From: Candidatus Scybalocola faecigallinarum
GTDB taxonomy: Bacteria > Bacillota > Clostridia > Lachnospirales > Lachnospiraceae
DNA length: 55,826 bases
Direction: 5' to 3'
Assembly (NCBI GenBank): GCA_018711005.1
Contig: DVIT01000032.1
Location: 1-55,826 of the forward strand
The notes under the pieces were generated by a model, which made no database searches, had not been told where the DNA came from, and saw nothing but the letters and a program-made list of their open reading frames with translations. A program made the position numbers and the translations under genes. Shown here one piece after another: positions 16,794 through 25,242 of the stretch. Every line of letters begins with the position of its first letter. Within the stretch, counting starts at the first letter, position 1.

Positions 16794-17986
16794 AAGGGAT
16801 TCGCAGCAATTATGAACATACGATTTTCGCTTCCTATATTGGCTATATAACTCAGGCCATTGTTAATAATTTTGTACCTTTATTATTTTTAACATTTCAA
16901 AGCACTTACGGGATCTCCCTGGACAAGATCACCTTGCTGGTGTCCTTAAACTTCGGGGTGCAGCTGCTGGTGGACTTCTTTGCAGCCCGGTTTGTGGATC
17001 GTATCGGCTATCGTCCCTGTGTGGTGGCCGCCCATATTTTCAGTGCGGCAGGACTGGCAGGTCTTTCATTTTTGCCGGACGCCATGGCAGACCCTTATGC
17101 GGGCATTGTGATCTCCATTATCTGCTATGCTATTGGCGGCGGCCTGATCGAAGTTCTGATCAGCCCCATTGTGGAGGCATGTCCAACAGAGCATAAGGAT
17201 GCGGTTATGAGCCTGCTCCATTCCTTTTACTGCTGGGGCCATGTTTTCGTTGTCCTGGCCAGCACCCTGTTTTTTACTTTTGTTGGCATCGACCACTGGC
17301 GCACGATGGCTCTTTTATGGGCAGTGATCCCTTTGTTTAACTGCTTTTATTTCCTTCTGGTGCCTATCAGGGTCCTTGTGGAGGACGGAAAGGGCATGTC
17401 CGTAAAGGAGCTGTTCCAGAACCGGATGTTTTGGCTGCTGTTTGTTTTGATGCTGTGCGCCGGAGCCAGCGAGCAGGGCATGAGCCAGTGGGCCTCTGCC
17501 TTTGCGGAAATGGGTCTTGGGGTATCTAAAACCATCGGCGATCTGGCAGGCCCCTGCGCTTTTGCCGTGTGCATGGGCGCTTCCCGGGTCTTTTACGGAA
17601 AGTTTGGCGAGCATATCCGTCTGGAAAGGTTTATGCGGTTAAGCTGTGTGCTGTGCATTATCAGCTATTTAATGGCGTCCTTTTCACCGGTGCCTTTTTT
17701 AAGCCTTGCAGGCTGCGCCCTGTGCGGCCTTTCGGTAGGCATTATGTGGCCGGGATGCTTCTCTATCGGAGCCCGGAGCATCCGCCGGGGCGGCACGGCC
17801 ATGTTTGCCTTTTTTGCCCTGGCAGGGGATATGGGCTGCGCCGCCGGTCCCGGTCTGGTAGGCATGGCTACGGATCTTGTAGGCGGAAGCTTGAAGCAGG
17901 GCATCCTTTCTGCCATTATATTCCCGGTGATCCTTTACATAGGAATGCTTGTATATAAAAAATGGAAGGGAGTCTGGAGCTCGTGA
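16790..17986 (+). CDS. MFS transporter
   Basis: 398 residues with about 12 membrane helices. The MFS motif between helices 2 and 3 is visible as FVDRIGYRPCVV, and the second half repeats the pattern (FYGKFGEHIRLERFM). The overall style (GGGLIEVLISPIVEACPTEHKDAVMSLLHSFYCWGH) resembles the FucP/sugar-porter-like MFS proteins of Clostridia, but the substrate is not identifiable. Both ends overlap neighbours by 4 bases (ATGA at the start, GTGA at the end). The gene is thus embedded in the spore-photoproduct-lyase operon, and its substrate may relate to the nucleoside-phosphorylase-like protein that follows. Confidence 0.87.
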   Translation: MKGIRSNYEHTIFASYIGYITQAIVNNFVPLLFLTFQSTYGISLDKITLLVSLNFGVQLLVDFFAARFVDRIGYRPCVVAAHIFSAAGLAGLSFLPDAMADPYAGIVISIICYAIGGGLIEVLISPIVEACPTEHKDAVMSLLHSFYCWGHVFVVLASTLFFTFVGIDHWRTMALLWAVIPLFNCFYFLLVPIRVLVEDGKGMSVKELFQNRMFWLLFVLMLCAGASEQGMSQWASAFAEMGLGVSKTIGDLAGPCAFAVCMGASRVFYGKFGEHIRLERFMRLSCVLCIISYLMASFSPVPFLSLAGCALCGLSVGIMWPGCFSIGARSIRRGGTAMFAFFALAGDMGCAAGPGLVGMATDLVGGSLKQGILSAIIFPVILYIGMLVYKKWKGVWSS

Positions 17987-18858
17987 TCTATATGGCTTTT
18001 GCCCTGTATTATGAGGCCCGTCCCTTTATTGAAGCTTTAGACTTAAAAAGAGATAATGCTTTTGAAAAATTCCAGTTGTTTAAACGCCGTAAGGGCGCAG
18101 ACGGGCCGGAGGTGCTTTTGTTTATTACCGGCCCCGACAGTATTAACAGCGCTGCGGCTGTGGCCTATATATGCGCAAAGTATCCGCCGGGACCTGAGGA
18201 TTTCCTGGTAAATACAGGGATCTGCGCCGGAAGGACATTGGCTCAAAAGGGGCAGATGTACCGGATCCACACCCTTTGTGATCTGGCTGCAAACCGCTGG
18301 TTTTATCCGGATATGTTCCTGATTTCAGGGACATATCCTGAGGAGAGCCTGGCAACGGTGCCGGTCCCGGCAAAAACTATGGCAGGGCTGCCCTGCACGC
18401 TGGCAGATATGGAAGGCGCCGGGGTGTACCAGGCGGCCCAAATGTTTTTTAAACAGCATCAGCTGTTATTTTTTAAGGCTGTGTTTGATCTTCCGGACAT
18501 GGATGACACCCAAGGTTCCGGGACTTTGCCGGAGCAGGTGTCCAATCTTTTGGAGAAATTCGCGTCTGAGCTTTTAGAAGCGCTTTTTAAGGCCCATGAG
18601 ACATGTATGTCCAATATGGCCGGAGAAACGGCGGCATTTTCCGAAGAAGAAGCAGCGGCAGAGCGGGATTTTGCCAGGCGTCTGCGTGCAACGGCAGCTA
18701 TGGCCGGGCAGCTGCACCAGATGCTGTATTATGAGAAGCTGAAAGGGACGGATGTGAAACAGTTCCTGGAAGATTTTTCAAAAAAGCATGGCTTTGACAT
18801 GTGTGATTCTAAAAAGGAAGGAACGAAGTGGCTGGATCGGCTGCGGGATGAATTATGA
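17983..18858 (+). CDS. Nucleoside-phosphorylase-superfamily protein
   Basis: 291 residues from GTG 17983. That start lies on the MFS stop (GTGA) with GGAAGGGAG about 10 bases upstream; ATG 17992 is an alternative. The first 180 residues carry signs of the PNP/UDP/MTAN fold: ITGPDSINSAAAVAYI, VNTGICAG and the acid motif ADMEGAGVYQAA. Members cleave the glycosidic bond of nucleosides, MTA or futalosine. The C-terminal 100 residues (from about 190) are a helical extension not needed for catalysis. It is coupled to splB by an ATGA overlap. This association suggests salvage or processing of a modified nucleoside, but that is inference. Confidence 0.75.
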   Translation: MIYMAFALYYEARPFIEALDLKRDNAFEKFQLFKRRKGADGPEVLLFITGPDSINSAAAVAYICAKYPPGPEDFLVNTGICAGRTLAQKGQMYRIHTLCDLAANRWFYPDMFLISGTYPEESLATVPVPAKTMAGLPCTLADMEGAGVYQAAQMFFKQHQLLFFKAVFDLPDMDDTQGSGTLPEQVSNLLEKFASELLEALFKAHETCMSNMAGETAAFSEEEAAAERDFARRLRATAAMAGQLHQMLYYEKLKGTDVKQFLEDFSKKHGFDMCDSKKEGTKWLDRLRDEL

Positions 18859-19874
18859 CAATGAAAGCAGGTTATTTTTCCCATATTTACGTGGAGCGCC
18901 AGATCCTGGACCATCCGGAAACGGTGCGAATCCTGGGACATTTCCCAAAGGCAGAGGTGGTTGGCATCCATCATTATAAGGATGTGTTTAACCGGAAACA
19001 CCAAAGCTTTTATGACCAGAAGCAGTCTCCGGCCCTGATCCTGGCCAGAAAGGACGGCCGCCTGGTCTACCCGGGAGCCCCGGTGTGCCAAAGCTTTGGC
19101 AATCACTATTTTTATTATACGTCCTGTATGATGAACTGTATTTACGATTGCGAATATTGCTACCTTCAGGGCATGTACCCTTCGGGAAATGTGGTGCTTT
19201 TTGTGAACCTGGAGGATATTTTCCGGGAAGTGGACCAGCTGTTGGAAAAACACTCGGTGTATCTGTGCGTTTCTTATGATACGGACCTGATGGCATTTGA
19301 ACGGATCGCCGGATTTGTGCGGCGGTGGCATGGATTTGCCCGCCAGCGTCCCGGACTTGTTATTGAGATCCGGACCAAAAGCGGGGCCTTTGGACAGCTG
19401 AAGGATCTGGAACCATTGCCCAATATGATCTTTGCATGGACACTGTCCCCTCAAAAGATCATTGAGAAATATGAGCATCATACGGCATCCCTGGATGTGC
19501 GGATCAGCCAGCTTTGGCAGGCCTGTGAGGCAGGGTTTCCCGTGCGGGTCTGCTTTGATCCCCTGATCTGGGTGGAGGACTTTGAAGCGGTTTATAAAGA
19601 AATGATCCGACAGGTCTTTGCCCGGCCTTTAAAGCCGTTAGACGCCAGCATCGGCGTTTTCAGGGTTTCTGCGGATTATTTAAAGCAGCTGCGCCGCCAG
19701 CGGCCGGCCAGCGCACTTTTATGGTATCCTTTTATGACCAGCCATGGCGTTTACCATTATGGCACGGCTCTTTCTGAAAAAATGACGTATACTGTTAAGG
19801 AGATCCTTAAAACATACGTGGATGAGGATCGGATTTTTGTCTGGAATGGAGAGGATGAACATGGATCATTGTGA
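18855..19874 (+). CDS. splB: Spore photoproduct lyase (radical SAM)
   Basis: 339 residues; the B. subtilis enzyme is about 342. The radical-SAM cluster motif is C95-IYD-C99-EY-C102 followed by YLQ, exactly the SPL pattern CxxxCxxCYLQ, with an extra Cys at 91. C138 (YLCVSYDTD) sits where SPL has its conserved hydrogen-donor Cys (C141 in B. subtilis). The N-terminal HYKDVFNRKHQSFYDQKQSP and VCQSFGNHYFYYTS are typical of clostridial SPL. The enzyme uses SAM to split 5-thyminyl-5,6-dihydrothymine, the UV lesion of spore DNA, at germination. Start ATG 18855 overlaps the preceding stop, and the SDR gene overlaps the end by 14 bases. Confidence 0.9.
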   Translation: MTMKAGYFSHIYVERQILDHPETVRILGHFPKAEVVGIHHYKDVFNRKHQSFYDQKQSPALILARKDGRLVYPGAPVCQSFGNHYFYYTSCMMNCIYDCEYCYLQGMYPSGNVVLFVNLEDIFREVDQLLEKHSVYLCVSYDTDLMAFERIAGFVRRWHGFARQRPGLVIEIRTKSGAFGQLKDLEPLPNMIFAWTLSPQKIIEKYEHHTASLDVRISQLWQACEAGFPVRVCFDPLIWVEDFEAVYKEMIRQVFARPLKPLDASIGVFRVSADYLKQLRRQRPASALLWYPFMTSHGVYHYGTALSEKMTYTVKEILKTYVDEDRIFVWNGEDEHGSL

Positions 19875-20592
19875 AAAAATGCCCCAAAACGGAAATGGTG
19901 AGAAAACGGTGCTGGTGACCGGGGCATCCTCCGGCATTGGCAGAGCCATTGCCTTAAGACTTTTGGAGGAAGGCTATAACGTTTACGGCATAGGCCGCAG
20001 CTTTGGCACGGAGCCGTGGCCCCGGGGATTTCATATGCTGGTCATGGATATGAACCGCACCGGAGCCTTTTATGAGCAGATCCGGGGCCTGGTAAAGCAG
20101 GAAAATATTTATGCCCTGATCAATAATGCAGGGGTAGGTTACTACGGCCTTCACGAAACATTAAATCCGGCCAAGATCCATGAAATGGTGACCATTAATC
20201 TGGAAGTTCCCATGGTGCTGGCTCAGCTGACCCTAAGGTCCCTTAAGAAAAACCATGGCCACATGATCAATATTTCTTCGGTGACCGCCAGACAGGCCAA
20301 CCCCCACGGCTGCGCCTACGGTGCCACAAAAGCCGGGCTTTCCAGCTTCAGTGCCAGTTTGTTTGAAGAAGCCAGAAAGTATGGCGTCCATGTGTGCGCC
20401 ATCCACCCGGACATGGCCAAAACCAATCTGTATCGCAACGCGGACTTTTGCCAGGGCGAGGACGCAGACACCTATCTCTTGCCGGAGCAGGTGGCAGACA
20501 GCGTCAGCTACGTTTTATCCGCGCCTGAAACCATGAGCGTCACCGAGCTCACTCTGAAGCCTCAGAAGCATCAGATACGGAGGAAGAAGTAA
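19861..20592 (+). CDS. Short-chain dehydrogenase/reductase
   Basis: 243 residues from ATG 19861, where GGAGAGG (19848-19854) is 6 bases upstream; ATG 19855 abuts that site. Classical SDR motifs are present: TGASSGIG (NAD(P) binding), NNAG, a Ser in INISSVTA and the catalytic YGATK (YxxxK). The substrate cannot be told. It is last in the cluster and reads into splB by 14 bases, so translation is coupled. An SDR next to splB is seen in other Clostridia, I believe, but its role in spore DNA repair is not established. Confidence 0.88.
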   Translation: MDHCEKMPQNGNGEKTVLVTGASSGIGRAIALRLLEEGYNVYGIGRSFGTEPWPRGFHMLVMDMNRTGAFYEQIRGLVKQENIYALINNAGVGYYGLHETLNPAKIHEMVTINLEVPMVLAQLTLRSLKKNHGHMINISSVTARQANPHGCAYGATKAGLSSFSASLFEEARKYGVHVCAIHPDMAKTNLYRNADFCQGEDADTYLLPEQVADSVSYVLSAPETMSVTELTLKPQKHQIRRKK

Positions 20593-20611
20593 ATACAATT
20601 TCCGCTATCTC

Positions 20612-21307
20612 TTACGCAAATCCTCGTATATCCACATGGGATACATAAAGGGAAAGCATTTCTTTCATTTCCAGCATTTCCTTCTTGCTGTAGCTGGAAA
20701 AAACTGGCATAATAACATCATCACCTTCAACATAAGGCTGAAGGTAATAGGCTCTGGCCCCGCACAGCCACTGGCCGATGGCTTCGATATCTTCCCACTG
20801 GTGCAGTTCTTTGGCAACGGTGGTGCGGAACTCATATTCGATTTCCGAATCTTTAAGCAAGTCTACGGAAAGCTTGATGCGGGTCAGATCCAGATTGGAT
20901 ATGCCGGCAGTCTTTGCATAATTTTCCTGGGAATTTTTTATGTCCATGGCAATGTAGTCTGCCAGGTTATTTTTTAAAATATGGGATAAATGGGTAGGAT
21001 CATAGCCGTTGGTGTCAATCTTAACTTTGTAGCCCATCATTTTTACGTTGTATAAAAATTCACAAAGATCTTCCTGCAGCAGCGGCTCGCCGCCGGTGAT
21101 GCATATGCCTTCCAATGCAGATTTCCTCCGTTCCAGGAAATCATAGATTTCATCCATAGGAATGGATGGAAGACGGTTGGGATACATAACAAGAGATTTA
21201 TTGTGACAAAACGGACATTTAAAGTCGCAGCCGCCGGTGAAAATCGTTGCGGCTACATGTCCGGGATAATCCAGAAGCGTTGTTTTTGCTAAACCTTTAA
21301 TCTCCAT
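20612..21307 (-). CDS. Anaerobic ribonucleotide reductase-activating-type radical SAM protein
   Basis: 231 residues. The radical-SAM motif CDFKCPFC (CxxxCxxC) is near residue 27-34, with the SAM-contact GGEP (ITGGEPLL) and the opening MEIKGLAKTTLLDYPGHVAATIFTGGC typical of the clostridial NrdG-like family (TIGR02495 type). These proteins generate a glycyl radical on class III ribonucleotide reductase or another glycyl-radical enzyme. No nrdD is adjacent, so the partner is elsewhere. Ribosome binding site AAAGGAGG precedes ATG 21307. It is convergent with the SDR gene, with only 19 bases between the stops. Confidence 0.87.
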   Translation of the reverse strand: MEIKGLAKTTLLDYPGHVAATIFTGGCDFKCPFCHNKSLVMYPNRLPSIPMDEIYDFLERRKSALEGICITGGEPLLQEDLCEFLYNVKMMGYKVKIDTNGYDPTHLSHILKNNLADYIAMDIKNSQENYAKTAGISNLDLTRIKLSVDLLKDSEIEYEFRTTVAKELHQWEDIEAIGQWLCGARAYYLQPYVEGDDVIMPVFSSYSKKEMLEMKEMLSLYVSHVDIRGFA

Positions 21308-21398
21308 AAAAACCCTCCTTTGTAACGTATTTTTATTTTATCACAAATGGGGGGTTGAGACAAGTGGCATTAAGAGCGCATACAGTGGAGGGATTGGT

Positions 21399-22472
21399 AT
21401 GATAAAAAATATTATTTTTGATATTGGAAATGTATTGGCCCAGTTTCGCTGGCAGAAGCTTTTTAAAGAGCTGGGTTTTGAGGGAGAGGTTTTTGAGCAG
21501 GTGGCCGATGCGACGGTGCGGGGGCCATGGTGGCCGGAGTATGACCGCAGCCGCCTTTCGGATCCGGAAATCTGGGAACACTGCTGTGCCCTGGCGCCTC
21601 ATTTAGGGCCCCAGGTTATGGCTGTGTTTGAAAATATTGAGGGCATCTGCCGGGAATACGATTATGCCCGGGCCTGGATCTATGGGCTGAAGGCTGCCGG
21701 ATATAATATTTATCTGCTGTCGAACTTTGGCCATACCAGTTTTGAGATCGCGCGGCAGAAGTTCTCCTTTATGGATCTGGTGGACGGGCAGGTCATCTCT
21801 TATGAAGTGGAGGAGATCAAGCCGGACCGGGCAATTTTTTCGGCCCTGGAAAAAAAGTACGGCATACTTCCGGAGGAAAGCGTATTTTTAGATGATTCCA
21901 TGAAAAATGTAAAAGCGGCCAAGTCCTATGGCTACCATGGTATCTTTTTTGAGAATCAGAGACTGGCCATAAAGAAACTGGAAGGCATGGGGGTTTTTGC
22001 CATTTCTGTGTCCCAAGACGATGACCGCAGGTTTATGAAAGCGGCCCTGACCCAGGCAAAAAAAGCCGCAGCCCTGGGAGAAGTACCCATTGGCTGCGTC
22101 ATTGTAAAAGACGGACAGATCATTGCCCGGGGATATAATCAGAGAAATAAAAAGCACAGTACATTGGGCCATGCAGAAATCTCAGCCATTGGAAAGGCCT
22201 CAAAAGTGCTGGGAGACTGGCGTCTGGAGGACTGCACCCTGTATGTGACATTAGAGCCCTGTTCTATGTGCGCCGGGGCCATGATCCAGGCCAGGCTTGG
22301 GCGGGCCGTCATGGGGGCCATGAATCCTAAGGCCGGCTGCGCCGGTTCTGTCATGAACATGCTTCAAATGGATGGCTTTAATCACAAAGTCCATGTGACC
22401 CGGAATGTACTGGGAGAGGCGTGCGCTGCCCTCATGTCGGATTTCTTTGCAAAGATGCGTGATAAGCGTTAG
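21399..22472 (+). CDS. tadA: HAD phosphatase fused to tRNA adenosine deaminase TadA
   Basis: 357 residues in one open frame. Residues 1-200 are a HAD-superfamily subclass IA hydrolase: D8 in FDIGNVL, the Ser of LLSNFG, K142 in EEIKPD and D165-D166 in FLDDS. Residues 211-357 are TadA: H258-A-E260 (zinc ligand and proton shuttle) and P287-C288-SM-C291 (zinc), with CTLYVTLEPC. TadA converts the wobble A34 of tRNA-Arg(ACG) to inosine and is essential in most bacteria. TadA is normally about 150 residues and separate. A possible internal start (ATG of MKAALTQA, codon 213) has only a weak CAGG before it, so a true fusion is likely. The HAD substrate is unknown. Confidence 0.9.
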   Translation: MIKNIIFDIGNVLAQFRWQKLFKELGFEGEVFEQVADATVRGPWWPEYDRSRLSDPEIWEHCCALAPHLGPQVMAVFENIEGICREYDYARAWIYGLKAAGYNIYLLSNFGHTSFEIARQKFSFMDLVDGQVISYEVEEIKPDRAIFSALEKKYGILPEESVFLDDSMKNVKAAKSYGYHGIFFENQRLAIKKLEGMGVFAISVSQDDDRRFMKAALTQAKKAAALGEVPIGCVIVKDGQIIARGYNQRNKKHSTLGHAEISAIGKASKVLGDWRLEDCTLYVTLEPCSMCAGAMIQARLGRAVMGAMNPKAGCAGSVMNMLQMDGFNHKVHVTRNVLGEACAALMSDFFAKMRDKR

Positions 22473-22484
22473 CTCCCCAATGGA

Positions 22485-23675
22485 TCAGATCACAAGGATC
22501 TCATCCTGAATGGGGCCATAGATCTTCAGCTGCTTATCCATTGTAATGTGTACATCATATTCCAGGCGTACGCCGTATTTTTCCGTGTAAACACCAGGCT
22601 CTACGGAAAACATGGTGCCGGGAAGGAGACAGCGGTCGTCGTGGGTTTCATAATCGTCCAGGTTCGCCCCGATACCGTGACATTCGTGGCCGATGTTGTG
22701 GCCGGTGCGGTGCATAATGTATTGGGAAAGGCCCTGTTCCTTTAAAATGGACTGGGTCAGGGCGTCCACATCGCAGCCCCTGGGGAAGGCCCCGCTGTTA
22801 AGGGTTGTGCGGATATAGTCAAGTACCTGGCGGCGTACATCGTTGACAATGTGAAACAGCCGGTCATATTCCGGATCGATCTTAGGGCCTACATTCATGC
22901 ACCAGGAAATGTCATAGTAAACGGCGTCGTCCTGGGGCAGTCGGCCTGCAATATCAATGATCAGACGGCTGCCTTCCCGAATGGGTTTGGCGCTTTCCGG
23001 GGCAGGCTCATAGCCGGGATCACAGCCATGCTCGTCAATACCGAAAAATGGCGGGGAGTCCATGTAAATAGGCTCCTGCCCGATAAGCTGTTCCATTTGC
23101 TTAAGCAGCATCCACTCATCGATCTGGCGGCCCTGATCCAGATTTTCCCGGATCCAGGAAAATGTATTAGAAAGGATCCGGTGGATGATCACTCCGGCCT
23201 GGCGATGGCTTTCAATTTGGCGGTCATTAAGGACAGCACCAAAGTATTGGAGCAGATCGGCGCTGGATACAGGAGTGATGCCAAACTGGCGGATATATTC
23301 CAGCAGGCCGGCGTCCATGGAGCTGATCACAGGAACATTGCCCCCGGGGGAATATTGACATGCAATCTTCATTCCCGGCAGCAGGATGCGGGAGAGGACT
23401 TCTTTTTGCTGGACAATGCCTTTATACAAATGCTTTTCACCGGGAAGATGGTCTAAAAGCAAAGGTTCAATAGCGGATAGCACCTTTTGGGGTTCTCCGT
23501 GGGCAGGAATGTAATAAAAGAGCCGCCGTGTGCATGTGCGGCTTCCGAGATTTAAAAAATCCCGGGAAATAAAATCATGGCCATGGAAGTCCGTAAAGAG
23601 CCACCCATCCAGCTGAAACTGCTGTAATAAGGACTGTATTTTATTTATTTCCAAAGCAGAGGCCTTTATTTCCAA
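22485..23675 (-). CDS. M24-family metallopeptidase (Xaa-Pro aminopeptidase-like)
   Basis: 396 residues. An N-terminal creatinase-like domain (about 1-150) precedes the pita-bread M24 domain. The five dinuclear-metal ligands are visible: the two Asp in IIDIAG and VYYDISWC, the His in GHNIGHECHG, the Glu in SVEPGVY and the Glu in RLEYDVH. The enzyme removes N-terminal residues preceding proline. The substrate range cannot be deduced. It starts 10 bases inside the end of the ECF S-component gene, so the two are co-transcribed and probably translationally coupled. Confidence 0.88.
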   Translation of the reverse strand: MEIKASALEINKIQSLLQQFQLDGWLFTDFHGHDFISRDFLNLGSRTCTRRLFYYIPAHGEPQKVLSAIEPLLLDHLPGEKHLYKGIVQQKEVLSRILLPGMKIACQYSPGGNVPVISSMDAGLLEYIRQFGITPVSSADLLQYFGAVLNDRQIESHRQAGVIIHRILSNTFSWIRENLDQGRQIDEWMLLKQMEQLIGQEPIYMDSPPFFGIDEHGCDPGYEPAPESAKPIREGSRLIIDIAGRLPQDDAVYYDISWCMNVGPKIDPEYDRLFHIVNDVRRQVLDYIRTTLNSGAFPRGCDVDALTQSILKEQGLSQYIMHRTGHNIGHECHGIGANLDDYETHDDRCLLPGTMFSVEPGVYTEKYGVRLEYDVHITMDKQLKIYGPIQDEILVI

Positions 23676-24223
23676 AGCTGGTACCCCCTTTTCACAGGCA
23701 GATAAAGGATGGCTGTGCCGATCACCGTAAATACTGCATTAATGATCGTGGCAGGGATGGAAGATGCTTCCGCGATCAGGGCGGCAGTGAGAGAGCTTCC
23801 TGCAAGGACCAGCTCGCCGGTGGACCATGTAAAATCCAGGACAACGCTTAAAATGCCATAAATTCCGGCGCTTATAAGGGCAAAAATGTATTCCTTATGG
23901 GCTTTGCCCTGTGCTTTCTTTTTTAATGCCGCGAAAATACATCCCACCACCAGGCACTTAACAAGGGTGGTTACAAAAATGTTGGGAATGGAATGGATAT
24001 ACCCGTTGAGCAGGTCAAAGATTACCAGCCCGGCCACGCCGGCAATGGCGGAACGTTTCGGCCCCAGCAACAGCACAGCCAGAACGACAAAAATATGGCC
24101 AAAGTGAAGGAATGGCGTGCCTACGGCTGCCGGCATGGGAATTCGGAAGGCCTGAATGCCGAGAAAGACTACTGCGGCAAAAAAGGCTGTCATAACGACG
24201 GATTTTAAATGGGTTTGATTCAT
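23666..24223 (-). CDS. ECF transporter substrate-binding (S) component
   Basis: 185 residues, about six membrane helices. The sequence PFLHFGHIFVVLAVLLLGPKRSAIAG and the Ala-rich helix 1 match S components of energy-coupling-factor transporters (ECF riboflavin-like/DUF1393 type), which capture vitamins or related small molecules and share a common ECF energising module encoded elsewhere. The vitamin cannot be identified, and I see no recognisable riboswitch in the upstream 280 bases. Ribosome binding site GAGGTGA lies upstream of ATG 24223. It overlaps the downstream M24 peptidase gene. Confidence 0.85.
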   Translation of the reverse strand: MNQTHLKSVVMTAFFAAVVFLGIQAFRIPMPAAVGTPFLHFGHIFVVLAVLLLGPKRSAIAGVAGLVIFDLLNGYIHSIPNIFVTTLVKCLVVGCIFAALKKKAQGKAHKEYIFALISAGIYGILSVVLDFTWSTGELVLAGSSLTAALIAEASSIPATIINAVFTVIGTAILYLPVKRGYQLWK

Positions 24224-24368
24224 TATATGTCACCTCTTAGTTGGATTCGTTTTAGCGTATTGTATCACGAAACTGGCTGTGTCAGCATATCCAGTTTTTT
24301 GAATTTTTATAGTGCCAGATAGGGACGGGGAGGGGTTTTCAAAAGAGCTAAAGAAGGGTATAATAAAA

Positions 24369-24396
24369 GACAGCCCAGGTGCTTTCCCGGGCTGTC
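24369..24396 (-). terminator. Terminator of the cyclophilin gene
   Basis: GACAGCCC (24369-24376) pairs with GGGCTGTC (24389-24396). On the minus strand the stem is followed by a T-rich CTTTTATT. Between here and the cyclophilin stop at 24504 there is only a weak GTTTGGC/GCCAAAC repeat. Confidence 0.75.
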
Positions 24397-24503
24397 AAAT
24401 TTTTAATGGATTTTTTGCGGGTGCGTACTCGTTTGGCGTCCTCACTCAGACAGCCGAAGGGATGCGGCTGGCCAAACGGCGGCAAATGAACGATTACATA
24501 GGA

Positions 24504-25025
24504 TCACATTTTTTCCGGTTCCGGATAATCCACGCCAAAGGTTTCAACGGTCATGGATTTGATCCGCTGTTCCTCTAATGGGCGGTCATTGTAGTCTGTA
24601 GGAACGGTAGCGATCTTGTCCACAATATCAAGGCCTTCTGTAACTTTACCAAAGGCTGCGTACTGGCCGTCCAGATGAGGTGAGGTTTTATGCATGATAA
24701 AAAACTGGGAGCCTGCGGAGTTGGGCATCATAGTGCGGGCCATGGATAATACGCCGGGCGTGTGTTTCAGGGAATTGGTGAAGCCGTTGCCGGTAAATTC
24801 TCCCCGGATGGAGTAGCCCGGACCGCCCATGCCATTGCCCTGGGGGCATCCGCCCTGGATCATAAAGCCATTGATCACCCGGTGAAAGATAATACCGTCA
24901 TAGTAACCTTTTTGGATGAGAGAAATAAAGTTATTAACCGTGTTAGGGGCGATCTCCGGATATAATTCGGCTTTCATAACATCGCCATTTTCCATAGTAA
25001 TCGTAACAATAGGATTTTGAGCCAT
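24504..25025 (-). CDS. Cyclophilin-type peptidyl-prolyl isomerase
   Basis: 173 residues. Cyclophilin hallmarks are GIIFHRVINGFMIQGG (catalytic Arg and Phe-Met), the MARTMMPNSAGSQFFI loop and LDGQYAAFGKV. It has no signal peptide, so it is a cytosolic folding helper. The start at 25025 (MAQNPIV) is preferred over 25067 because the shorter form begins at the cyclophilin domain and has AAGGAAG about 8 bases upstream. Its promoter region carries two tandem dyads (25051-25145), suggesting specific regulation. Single-gene unit with terminator. Confidence 0.93.
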   Translation of the reverse strand: MAQNPIVTITMENGDVMKAELYPEIAPNTVNNFISLIQKGYYDGIIFHRVINGFMIQGGCPQGNGMGGPGYSIRGEFTGNGFTNSLKHTPGVLSMARTMMPNSAGSQFFIMHKTSPHLDGQYAAFGKVTEGLDIVDKIATVPTDYNDRPLEEQRIKSMTVETFGVDYPEPEKM

Positions 25026-25050
25026 CTTAAAATCTTCCTTTCTTTGTTTT

Positions 25051-25145
25051 TGTGTACGGATGTACACATACAGGTATCCCCTTGTGGGATTTCCTTATTA
25101 TTGTGTACGGAACGTACACATGCAGGTATCCCCTTGCAAGGGGAA
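25051..25145. repeat. Two tandem 40-base repeats, each with a TGTGTAC/GTACACA dyad
   Basis: Copy 1 (25051-25090) and copy 2 (25102-25145) share TGTGTACGGA, GTACACAT, CAGGTATCCCCTTG with a 51-base period. Each contains an inverted repeat; in copy 2 it is exact (TGTGTACG, GAA, CGTACACA, 25102-25120). Copy 2 also ends in a CCCCTTGCAAGGGG palindrome. The repeats lie between the divergent cyclophilin and TPR-sirtuin genes and look like duplicated protein-binding sites. Confidence 0.7.
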
Positions 25146-25242
25146 TACAAAGTATCTTTTATTGTAGCTGAAAACGGAAAGAAAGTAAAGGGTAAGGGAA
25201 AATACTGGCTTGATGAATCAGGTGTAAGAAGGAGGCGGTCAT

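Noticed and set aside
24224-24503. Vitamin riboswitch upstream of the ECF S component
   Set aside because: I looked for conserved TPP, FMN, cobalamin and similar cores and saw none; the only clear structure is the cyclophilin terminator.
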